DNA of 7,167 bases, from contig CANRJE010000073.1 in assembly GCA_947630865.1 (NCBI GenBank), forward strand, positions 1 to 7,167, read 5' to 3'. Below are positions 1 to 5,961 of this stretch, piece by piece. Position numbers and translations under genes: made by a program. How positions within the stretch are numbered: position 1 is the stretch's first letter; the number at the start of each line of letters is the position of its first letter. Below the pieces are notes generated by a model. The model did no database searches. It was not told where the DNA came from and saw only the letters and a program-made list of their open reading frames with translations. The DNA is from an uncultured Bacilli bacterium. Its GTDB lineage: Bacteria > Bacillota_I > Bacilli_A > RF39 > UBA660.

Positions 1-265
1 TAATTTCTTCAAGAGTTGCATTCTTCATTAATTGATAAATCATTGTTGCAATAATCTCTAAATGAGCAAGTTCTTCTGTTCCAATATCTGTAAGTAATGC
101 TTTCCCTCTATTATCTGGCATTGTATATCTTTGATTTAAATATCTAAGGGCTGCTGCAAGTTCACTTTGAGAACCACCATATTGGTCAACTAAAAGTTTA
201 GCCATTCTTAAATCTTTATTTTTTATATTAACAGGATATTGTAATCTCTTTTCATATTTGAACAT
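1..265 (-). CDS. cotJC: CotJC spore coat protein, manganese catalase family (partial, C-terminus beyond window)
   Basis: Reading the minus strand from the ATG at 265 gives 88 residues that stay open to the window edge, so roughly the C-terminal half is missing. The product starts MFKYEKRLQYPV and contains QYGGSQSELAAALRYLNQRY and GTEELAHLE, which I recognise as CotJC, the spore-coat branch of the manganese catalases. Residues E35, E65 and H68 sit where the first dimanganese ligands lie in that family; the remaining ligands would be outside the window. The family either disproportionates hydrogen peroxide or serves structurally in the coat. The start follows the upstream cotJB stop by one base. 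A GGGAGG ribosome site at 277-272, six bases before the ATG and inside the end of cotJB, implies translational coupling. Identification is firm; catalytic activity cannot be judged from this fragment. Confidence 0.95.
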   Translation of the reverse strand, partial: MFKYEKRLQYPVNIKNKDLRMAKLLVDQYGGSQSELAAALRYLNQRYTMPDNRGKALLTDIGTEELAHLEIIATMIYQLMKNATLEEI

Positions 266-266
266 G

Positions 267-737
267 CTATACCTCCCATGGCCACTTATCATTTTCCCAA
301 GCAAATGGAATATTTTTCATATCATCACTTGATATATCTATTGGACCATATTTCCTTTCATAATTTTTAATTAATTCATCGGCCATTTTACGATATTTAT
401 TAAATAAATTCAAAGCTTCTTTATCATTTGGAAAATTATCTAAATATAAACTTAAATCATGTGCTGCAAAAGATATTTGAGATAAATTTAACATCATCTC
501 TTCTTCTTCACTATTAACTTTAATTTTATATGGTTGATAATTTTTATACTGATTATATAAATTTTTAAATAAATTACCTTTTAAATAACCTTCATAAGGA
601 CCATATAAAGATAATTTATTACTATTTGTTGCTTCATTATAATTATCAAGTCCTAAAGGACCATTATTTAAAACACTATTTTCATTACCTTTAAAATTTG
701 TAAAATAGTCAATCTCATCAAACATACTATAATTCAT
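267..737 (-). CDS. cotJB: Fused CotJA-like/CotJB spore coat protein
   Basis: This 156-residue protein is about twice the usual CotJB length (near 85-90 residues from memory). Residues about 76-156 are CotJB-like: a helical stretch with LSLYLDNFPND, then YERKYGP (126-132), and the hallmark Trp-rich end PFAWENDKWPWEV. Residues about 44-70 (GPYEGYLKGNLFKNLYNQY and onward) resemble the core of CotJA, whose usual form is a basic-Gly-Thr/Asn-hydrophobic-Phe segment followed by a PY-like tail. Residues 1-43 are Asn-rich and unrecognised. A CotJA-CotJB fusion is inferred, and no separate cotJA is visible upstream. CotJ proteins are components of the spore coat made in the mother cell. The start is well set: AGGAGG at 747-742 lies four bases before the ATG. 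No signal peptide or membrane segment is seen. cotJC follows directly. Confidence 0.87.
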   Translation of the reverse strand: MNYSMFDEIDYFTNFKGNENSVLNNGPLGLDNYNEATNSNKLSLYGPYEGYLKGNLFKNLYNQYKNYQPYKIKVNSEEEEMMLNLSQISFAAHDLSLYLDNFPNDKEALNLFNKYRKMADELIKNYERKYGPIDISSDDMKNIPFAWENDKWPWEV

Positions 738-750
738 ATTTCCTCCTCTT
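738..750 (-). promoter_or_regulatory. Strong ribosome binding site of the cotJA/JB-like gene
   Basis: On the minus strand AGAGGAGGA precedes the ATG at 737, with AGGAGG at 747-742 and four bases of spacing. It fixes the start and contrasts with the poor or absent ribosome sites of the two genes that start near 1141 and 1193. Confidence 0.8.
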
Positions 751-763
751 TATAATCTATTTT

Positions 764-798
764 AATAAAAAAAATAGTTATATGATAAATAACTATTT
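764..798 (-). terminator. Probable intrinsic terminator after the CotO-like gene
   Basis: A perfect 10-bp inverted repeat (AAATAGTTAT at 772-781 against ATAACTATTT at 789-798) encloses a 7-base loop. Read on the minus strand it is followed by a run of Ts (771-767) and then ATT. The stem overlaps the stop codon of the CotO-like gene at 797-799. It has little GC, so read-through into cotJ is possible. No convincing promoter fits in the roughly 30 bases between this hairpin and the cotJ ribosome site. Confidence 0.6.
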
Positions 799-1141
799 AT
801 TTTAAAATTTTAATATCTTTTACTTCTGAAATTTTAATTATTTCATTATCCATTGTAATTATATGATTATTAACAACTCCAGCTATCTTACAAACTTTTT
901 CAGTATTTCCAATTACTAAACTAACTTTAGTATTAAAAATATAATTATTTTGATTAATCAATTCTTGAATTTTTTCTCTAACACTTAAGTTATTATAATT
1001 CGTACTTTTTTCATTTCTTTCTAAATTATCAAGAACAGTTTCATCTTTTAAACTATCAAATACTGTCTTATTAGTTCTAATCTTTTTATCAATTGGATTT
1101 TTATAGATATTAGGTAACTTTTTTATAAACATCACTCCCAT
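797..1141 (-). CDS. Small hypothetical protein, possibly CotO-like spore coat protein
   Basis: This encodes 114 residues. The N-terminal half is Asn/Lys-rich and looks disordered. From residue 52 comes LSVREKIQELI, then a likely small beta-barrel at about 72-113 (TKVSLVIGN, KIAGVVNNHIITMDNEII, ISEVKDIKIL). That pattern, a short 'S-x-x-EKI-x-x-L' helix followed by strands with a central Gly and a final Ile-rich strand, resembles from memory the C-terminal region of CotO, a coat morphogenetic protein of Bacillus. Its position upstream of cotJ on the same strand fits a coat role. The similarity is weak and unverified, so the function is inference. There is no signal peptide or membrane segment. 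The start is uncertain: the ATG at 1141 has no ribosome site before it, while GGGAG (1139-1135) lies only two bases before an in-frame ATG at 1132, giving a 111-residue version. Confidence 0.75.
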   Translation of the reverse strand: MGVMFIKKLPNIYKNPIDKKIRTNKTVFDSLKDETVLDNLERNEKSTNYNNLSVREKIQELINQNNYIFNTKVSLVIGNTEKVCKIAGVVNNHIITMDNEIIKISEVKDIKILK

Positions 1142-1192
1142 TTAATTTTATGTAATCGGAATATATTTATTAATTTTTTCCATAATAATAAT
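1142..1192. promoter_or_regulatory. Short divergent intergenic region with imperfect palindrome
   Basis: Only 51 bases separate two divergent start codons. A 24-bp imperfect inverted repeat at 1158-1181 (GGAA at one end, TTCC at the other; 9 of 12 positions pair) sits in the centre. I see no clear SigA, SigE or SigK promoter. On the minus strand CATAAAAT (1154-1147) partly resembles a SigE -10, but it is too near the start codon to leave a leader with a ribosome site. The palindrome could be an operator serving both genes, or chance in AT-rich DNA. Confidence 0.3.
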
Positions 1193-2308
1193 ATGAAAAC
1201 AAATAGAACAACTTTAAATATTATTTTTTCTCTTATTTTATTCTCGATAATTAGTATTTTATCTATTTATACAACGAGAGATTTTTTAAATGCTAGTCTT
1301 AGTAATTTATATTTAAAACAATTATTTTTTTACCTAATAGGTATGTTTATTACAATATTTATAACTTATAAAGGATTTAATTTATTAAAAAGATATCATT
1401 ATCTAATCTATATAGGTATTAATATTTTACTTTTATTTTTATTGATATTTGGAGTTTCTGTTAATGGTAGTAAATGTTGGTTTTATATTGGACCTATTAG
1501 TTTTCAACCAAGTGAACTTATGAAAATAAGTTTAATTATTACATTAGCATCAATTATATCTAAATATAAATTATCTCATGATAAAAATATGAAAAAAGAG
1601 TTTTTTTTAATAGTAAAACTATTTATTTTAACTCTTATTCCTAGTATTTTAACTTTTTTAGAACCTGATACTGGTGTTGTTATTATTTATTTCATGATTC
1701 TTTTTACTTTTTTAATCTTTGCTGGACTTAATAAGAAATGGTATATTATTGGTTCTTTATTTTTTGTTTTTGTTGTTGGTACTTTTTTCTTTTTATACTT
1801 TTTTGAAAGAGATTTGTTTTTAAATATTGTAGGAGAAAATATTTTTTATAGATTAGATAGAATTTTTAATTGGGCAAGTAATTCTGGATATCAATTAGAA
1901 AATGGTTTAATCGCGATTGGTTCTAGTCATCTTTTAGGATTTGGTTTTAATAATAATCCTTTATATTTTCCTGAGCCAGAGACGGATTTTATTTTTCCAA
2001 CTTTTGTTTCTAACTTTGGTTTTTTAGGAGCAATATTCTTGTTATTTATTATTTTAGTTTTTGATACTTCTATTTTAAGACTTGCTACTAAAAAAATTAA
2101 ATTAGTTGATAAATATATAATTATTGGTATTTTTATTATGTTATTTTATGGTCAAGTACAAAATATTGCTATGACTCTAGGACTTTTACCAATTACAGGT
2201 ATTCCCCTTCCCTTTATTAGTTATGGTGGCTCTAGTCTAATCTCTTATATGTTTATAATTGGAGTTATTTTAAATATTAATAAAATACGTCTTAAATATC
2301 GGAATTAA
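1193..2308 (+). CDS. SEDS peptidoglycan glycosyltransferase (FtsW/RodA/SpoVE family)
   Basis: This is an integral membrane polymerase of 371 residues, a normal family length, with about ten hydrophobic segments. SEDS proteins polymerise lipid II into glycan strands at the membrane, usually with a class B penicillin-binding partner; none is encoded here. Motifs in order: NGSKCWFYIG (91-100), FQPSELMKI (104-112), EPDTG (157-161), SGYQLENGLIAIGSSHLLGFGF (231-252, first part SGYQLENGLIAIG), PEPETDFIFP (260-269) and GLLPITGIPLPFISYGGSSL (330-349). D265 matches the catalytic Asp of the large external loop, so the enzyme should be active. SGYQL and EPETDFIF look slightly closer to FtsW/SpoVE than RodA, but I cannot settle the subtype. 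The coat genes alongside suggest a sporulation role. The ATG has no ribosome site before it, only an AT-rich run, and no other start codon fits better. Confidence 0.96.
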   Translation: MKTNRTTLNIIFSLILFSIISILSIYTTRDFLNASLSNLYLKQLFFYLIGMFITIFITYKGFNLLKRYHYLIYIGINILLLFLLIFGVSVNGSKCWFYIGPISFQPSELMKISLIITLASIISKYKLSHDKNMKKEFFLIVKLFILTLIPSILTFLEPDTGVVIIYFMILFTFLIFAGLNKKWYIIGSLFFVFVVGTFFFLYFFERDLFLNIVGENIFYRLDRIFNWASNSGYQLENGLIAIGSSHLLGFGFNNNPLYFPEPETDFIFPTFVSNFGFLGAIFLLFIILVFDTSILRLATKKIKLVDKYIIIGIFIMLFYGQVQNIAMTLGLLPITGIPLPFISYGGSSLISYMFIIGVILNINKIRLKYRN

Positions 2309-2335
2309 AAGGTAAGCACTTGAATAAAATTTTTT

Positions 2336-2351
2336 AGGTGATTGGATATTG
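2336..2351 (+). promoter_or_regulatory. Ribosome site fixing a TTG start
   Basis: AGGTGAT at 2336-2342 lies six bases before the TTG at 2349. It decides this uncommon start codon; the other nearby TTG (2342) and GTG (2338) triplets are in other frames. Confidence 0.75.
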
Positions 2352-3365
2352 CAAAAAGTAATTATTAATCCAGCTCTTGGAGGAGAAGATACTGGAATAA
2401 AAGTTGGAAATGTTTTTGAAAAAGATTATAATTTAGAAATATCAAAAGCAATATATGATAATTTAAAAAGTTTAGGAATTGATGCTTATTTGGTTAGAAA
2501 TGAAGATAAAACATTGAATGATTTAGAACGGTTAAATATTATTAATAGTTATATTACGGATAATGATGAAGTTTTAGTATTAACTAATATGCTTGGAGAT
2601 GGTGATGACTCTGGAGCGGAAATTATTTATGCTTTAAGAAATCCTGATACACTTGCTAACATTTTAAGCACTAAAATTGAAAGTACTGGTCAAAATATTT
2701 TAAAATATTATCAATTAAGAGACCCAATGAATACTTCAATTGATTTCTATGATGTTATTAAAAATACTAATTCTAATACTGAAAGTATTATTGTAAGTTA
2801 TGGCTATCCTGTTAATGATAGAGAATTTTTAGAAAATAATTTAGAATTATTAGCTCAAGTTATAGCAAATGGTATCTATGATTATTTGAAAAAAGAAAGT
2901 TTTTATGTAGTAAAAGAAGGAGATTCTTTATATCAATTAGCTTTAAAGTTTAATACAACACCTGAAAAAATTAAAGAAGTAAACTACTTGGGAGGTAATA
3001 ATCTAACTCCTGGACAGGAAATACTTATTCCAGAAGAAGAAAATAATCAAAACTTTTTTCTATATAGTGTTAAAAATGGTGATAACTTATATGAAATTGC
3101 CAGAAAATATAATACAACTATTAATACTCTTAAGGAAATTAATAATTTAAAATCTGATAATTTAAATGTTGGAGAAACTTTAAAAATACCTACAGAAATA
3201 TCTACTAGTGATGATTCTAATTATATTATCTATACAGTTAAAAAAGGAGATTCTTTATATAAAATTGCTAATCAATTTAAAACAACTGTTATGGATATTA
3301 AAAATTTAAATGGTTTAAGTAGTAATAACTTAGATGTTGGAGATATTTTAAAGATTAAAAAATAA
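2349..3365 (+). CDS. Degenerate amidase_3-like domain with three LysM domains
   Basis: The protein has 338 residues. Residues about 2-182 follow the layout of zinc N-acetylmuramoyl-L-alanine amidases (amidase_3, CwlD/LytC type), but key positions are changed. DPGHGG has become NPALGG (first zinc His replaced by L10). E24 in FEKDYNLEIS, the second ligand, remains. The SIHxN His position is N80 in VLTNML, and the catalytic Glu of VEVGF is S150 in IVSYGY. Catalysis is therefore unlikely. Three LysM domains follow at about 185-229, 238-281 and 293-337, each starting with a VKxGDSLY-type motif (VKNGDNLY in the second); these bind peptidoglycan GlcNAc. There is no signal peptide or membrane segment. 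A start 40 bases after the SEDS stop suggests one operon. The inferred role is a peptidoglycan-binding scaffold on the forespore, made in the mother cell like SafA. The start is TTG. Confidence 0.93.
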   Translation: MQKVIINPALGGEDTGIKVGNVFEKDYNLEISKAIYDNLKSLGIDAYLVRNEDKTLNDLERLNIINSYITDNDEVLVLTNMLGDGDDSGAEIIYALRNPDTLANILSTKIESTGQNILKYYQLRDPMNTSIDFYDVIKNTNSNTESIIVSYGYPVNDREFLENNLELLAQVIANGIYDYLKKESFYVVKEGDSLYQLALKFNTTPEKIKEVNYLGGNNLTPGQEILIPEEENNQNFFLYSVKNGDNLYEIARKYNTTINTLKEINNLKSDNLNVGETLKIPTEISTSDDSNYIIYTVKKGDSLYKIANQFKTTVMDIKNLNGLSSNNLDVGDILKIKK

Positions 3366-3387
3366 TAGACATAGTGCCTATTATTTT
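3359..3387. terminator. Bidirectional hairpin terminator between convergent genes
   Basis: A 10-bp inverted repeat (AAAATAATAG... at 3359-3368 against CTATTATTTT at 3378-3387) encloses a 9-base loop. It spans both convergent stop codons (3363-3365 plus, 3381-3383 minus), which are 15 bases apart. Minus-strand transcripts get the better T-tract (TTTTTTAATCTT after CTATTA). The stem is AT-rich, so termination may be partial. Confidence 0.6.
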
Positions 3388-5264
3388 GTCATTTCGTCTA
3401 ATGAAAATTTATTTGAAGCATTCATGATAACTTCAGTATCAGAATCCGTAACTTTATTTCTTTTTGGAAAGAATATTTCTTGTCTTTTTTGATTACTACT
3501 AATTAATTCGGGCATTAAGCTATCTATTTCATCTTCACTTTTATGATAAAAATCTCGATAAACGTTACTAACAGCTTTAAATATAGTTTCTCCATTTATC
3601 TCTTTATTGGAGTGATTTACTAAATATTCTCCAATATCATAGATTAAATCTTTTAAATCTTCTTTCCAATACATTACAGAATTTATAAAAGGATATTTTT
3701 CTTTTAATTGTTTTAGAAAGAGAGGGTCTAATTTCTCTAATTTATCAAAAAGAAGTTCTCGTAAAACAAATTCTAAATTATTCTCATCACTTGTTTTTAT
3801 ATTGGAGCTATAGTTATGGCTATTTATCTTATCTAAAATAAAATTTAGTTTAAAATAAAATTCTTCAATACTATTTACATATAAAAGTTCATCACTATTT
3901 CTAGGAAACAACCAAACAAATCTTCGACTATTAAGAACTTCATCACCTGTTAAAGCTAAATGATTATAAAAATCATTATTTAAATCGTTATCCCATGTTG
4001 GGTCTGCAAAATATACTCCATCAATTCCATATTTTTCATCAGTTATTTTTACAATTCTTCTAGCATGACCGGCTTCAATCGTTTCTTTTAGTGTACCTTC
4101 TACTGCTTCTAAATTACTATCAGCTAAATCATAAGATGTATCAACGGAAAGTGACATATTAACACTTTTTAATCCTAATTTATCAAGTAAATCACCAAAA
4201 AGATTAGAAAATCCAACACAGACAATATATTCATTTTCTAAAATACTATATAAATTTCTTGCTTCTTCTTTATTTTCATCATTTTCTTTATATTTTTTAA
4301 AACTTTTAGCAATATTGTAAGCAACGATATATTTTTCAAATGGTGATAAGTGTCTTGCTTCATAAACCATGTTATAAAGTTTCTTTTCCATTCTTAAATA
4401 ATCAGGAAGTGATACATCTTCTAAATTACACCGAATATCTATATTAGGATAATCAAGATTTTTATCCATTATAAATTCATTAAAAGCTTCTTTATTATCA
4501 ACTTTAATAATTAATTTATTAGATATATTGTTCTTTTTTAACTCTGAAATAATATCTGGCAGTAAATTAATAATATCTTCTGTTATATAAATAATACAAT
4601 TGGGATTTATAAACTTCACATTAGGTAAATCTTCTCTTACTAAATTGCTATTAAGTTCAATAAAATTAAGTCCCGATACAAGAGAATCATTAGAATGTTC
4701 TTTTAAATCTTTATAACTATATCCATTTATTAAAGGCTTTCGCATATTGTATTCAAGAATTGGATCAAAGGTATTTTCAAGTTCTTCTACTACTTTTTTT
4801 GTTTTAATAGATGCCTTACCACTTTCTTTTAATGTTTTATAATTGTCTACTGTTAAATCATAAGGATTTTCTATATCATAAGGTGTTAAATTAATTTTTT
4901 TTATATTAGAATTACTAGCAATAGTTTTAATTACTATATCATCTATTAAATCTTTATTGTTAATCGTAAATTCTTCTTTTTTATATTTTGATACGATAAA
5001 GTTAACTAAATTTAAAACTAATTCTTGATTTTCTAAAAACCATTCATGATTTATATAAAGAGTTTTATTTGTTATTGTAAATGGATGCTCTTTATCAGTT
5101 TTCATGATAACTATTTCAACATCTTCTGACTTTTTATATATTTCATAATTATCAAGAGATATTCCTTCTATATCTAATTCCGTTAAATGGTCTTTTAAAT
5201 ATTCTAAGGTTACATTTTGATAGTAATCAAATTTTTCAAATTGTTTAAAAAGTACTCTTTCCAT
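3381..5264 (-). CDS. Transglutaminase-like domain protein, function unknown
   Basis: The 627-residue product carries a transglutaminase-like (papain-fold) core. C349 lies in EYIVCVGFSNLFGDLLDKLGL (first residues EYIVCVGFSNLF), H400 in EAGHARRIVKI and D421 in YFADPTWD. The C-51-H-21-D spacing and the 'DPTWD' ending are classic for the family, whose members act as cysteine proteases, amidases or crosslinking enzymes. Residues 1-320 hold no domain I recognise; they include several hydrophobic-strand repeats (for example NCIIYITEDIINLLPDIISEL region near 230-260). The C-terminal ~150 residues are helical and charged. No signal peptide or membrane segment is seen, so the protein is probably cytoplasmic. 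An in-frame TTG at 5309 would add 15 residues, but AGGTGG at 5274-5269, four bases before the ATG at 5264, supports the shorter form. It is the last gene of an apparent three-gene operon. Substrate unknown. Confidence 0.88.
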   Translation of the reverse strand: MERVLFKQFEKFDYYQNVTLEYLKDHLTELDIEGISLDNYEIYKKSEDVEIVIMKTDKEHPFTITNKTLYINHEWFLENQELVLNLVNFIVSKYKKEEFTINNKDLIDDIVIKTIASNSNIKKINLTPYDIENPYDLTVDNYKTLKESGKASIKTKKVVEELENTFDPILEYNMRKPLINGYSYKDLKEHSNDSLVSGLNFIELNSNLVREDLPNVKFINPNCIIYITEDIINLLPDIISELKKNNISNKLIIKVDNKEAFNEFIMDKNLDYPNIDIRCNLEDVSLPDYLRMEKKLYNMVYEARHLSPFEKYIVAYNIAKSFKKYKENDENKEEARNLYSILENEYIVCVGFSNLFGDLLDKLGLKSVNMSLSVDTSYDLADSNLEAVEGTLKETIEAGHARRIVKITDEKYGIDGVYFADPTWDNDLNNDFYNHLALTGDEVLNSRRFVWLFPRNSDELLYVNSIEEFYFKLNFILDKINSHNYSSNIKTSDENNLEFVLRELLFDKLEKLDPLFLKQLKEKYPFINSVMYWKEDLKDLIYDIGEYLVNHSNKEINGETIFKAVSNVYRDFYHKSEDEIDSLMPELISSNQKRQEIFFPKRNKVTDSDTEVIMNASNKFSLDEMTK

Positions 5265-5288
5265 ACTACCACCTATTATAAGAATATC

Positions 5289-5340
5289 AAAAAAAAGGAG
5301 TAAAAGCAAGATTATCTTCTTAGGATAACATCTTCTACTC
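5289..5340 (-). terminator. Weak hairpin with T8 tract inside the three-gene operon
   Basis: On the minus strand GAGTA (5340-5336) can pair with TACTC (5302-5298), and an inner AAGAT/ATCTT can pair inside it. T8 follows at 5296-5289. It overlaps the end and stop codon of the 213-residue gene. The stem is short with an uneven internal loop, so it may be only a partial terminator that lowers expression of the last gene, or chance. Confidence 0.25.
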
Positions 5341-5953
5341 TTTTTAAAACAACTTGGTTTGGATATTTAAAATCTGTTACTAATGGTAAAATTTCTTTTA
5401 ACATGTATTCATAATGATAATTTTCAATTGCAATGCATTCTTCTTCACTTAGAAAAGAAAATTCAAAATTATTTCTTTTTATTTTTTTCAATAAATCAAG
5501 GTTAAAAGGATTTGTAATACCTAATTTTGAAATTTCTTCAATAGTTATATTCTCGCCACCTAATAGTTTAATTATGATATCAATATTTTGATTATTTATC
5601 GATATGTTTTCTTGTTCTAAAGATGCAAATAAAACAAGAAGGAATAGACTATCTTTTTGAACATTATTATATGTATATAAACTTGGTGGATTGATTCTTC
5701 TTTTCATTAAAAAGGCTCTTGTTTCTTCGGGGTTGATGTTCAATACGTCTTTGTAATTTTCAAAATTGAAATGAACTGTTGCCTTTAAAATATCAATTAC
5801 TAAAGGTAATATTATTTTTTCTCGCATTATATCTCTGTCTTCGTTGGTTGAAATTAAAGCTTTGATAGCTAATTCTCTTTTTTTAATATCTAAACGTTTT
5901 TTTACTCCTATTTTTTCTTTAAAGACATCATAAATTGTTACTGATTTTTCCAT
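5312..5953 (-). CDS. Hypothetical 213-residue soluble protein
   Basis: I do not recognise this family. The product has 213 residues and is mixed-charge and mostly helical by eye, with no signal peptide, membrane segment, Cys/His metal cluster or nucleotide-binding loop. Notable stretches are a basic N-terminal region (KKRLDIKKRELAIKAL, about 18-33), NINPEETRAFLMKRRINPPS (about 73-92), and a C-terminal helix rich in Glu and Tyr (EEECIAIENYHYEYMLKEIL). The start is firm: AGGAGA at 5963-5958 lies four bases before the ATG and overlaps the TAG stop (5964-5962) of the upstream membrane-protein gene. The 8-base gap points to translational coupling, so the two proteins are probably made together and may act together. 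The transglutaminase-like gene follows 47 bases after its stop. The name and function remain open. Confidence 0.88.
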   Translation of the reverse strand: MEKSVTIYDVFKEKIGVKKRLDIKKRELAIKALISTNEDRDIMREKIILPLVIDILKATVHFNFENYKDVLNINPEETRAFLMKRRINPPSLYTYNNVQKDSLFLLVLFASLEQENISINNQNIDIIIKLLGGENITIEEISKLGITNPFNLDLLKKIKRNNFEFSFLSEEECIAIENYHYEYMLKEILPLVTDFKYPNQVVLKRVEDVILRR

Positions 5954-5961
5954 AATTTCTC

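Noticed and set aside
747..786. SigE-like promoter (TCATAT at 785-780 on the minus strand) for the cotJ genes.
   Set aside because: The best -10-like sequence is at too long a spacing, and the transcript would start inside the ribosome site.
1154..1195. SigE/SigK-like -10 (CATAATAA at 1181-1188) for the SEDS gene.
   Set aside because: It would place the transcript start at or after the ATG, and the -35 match is only partial.
2349..2900. Functional N-acetylmuramoyl-L-alanine amidase.
   Set aside because: Both His ligands and the catalytic Glu are replaced in a fully open frame, so an active-enzyme label is not supported.
2349..3365. Pseudogene call for the LysM protein because of the TTG start and lost catalytic residues.
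   Set aside because: The frame is intact for 338 codons, the ribosome site is well placed and the three LysM domains are well formed.
5265..5309. In-frame TTG at 5309 as the start of the transglutaminase-like protein, adding MLLLLFFDILIIGG-type residues that look like a signal peptide.
   Set aside because: No ribosome site precedes 5309, while AGGTGG sits four bases before the ATG at 5264. The apparent hydrophobic leader is a reading of the T8 tract and the noncoding spacer.
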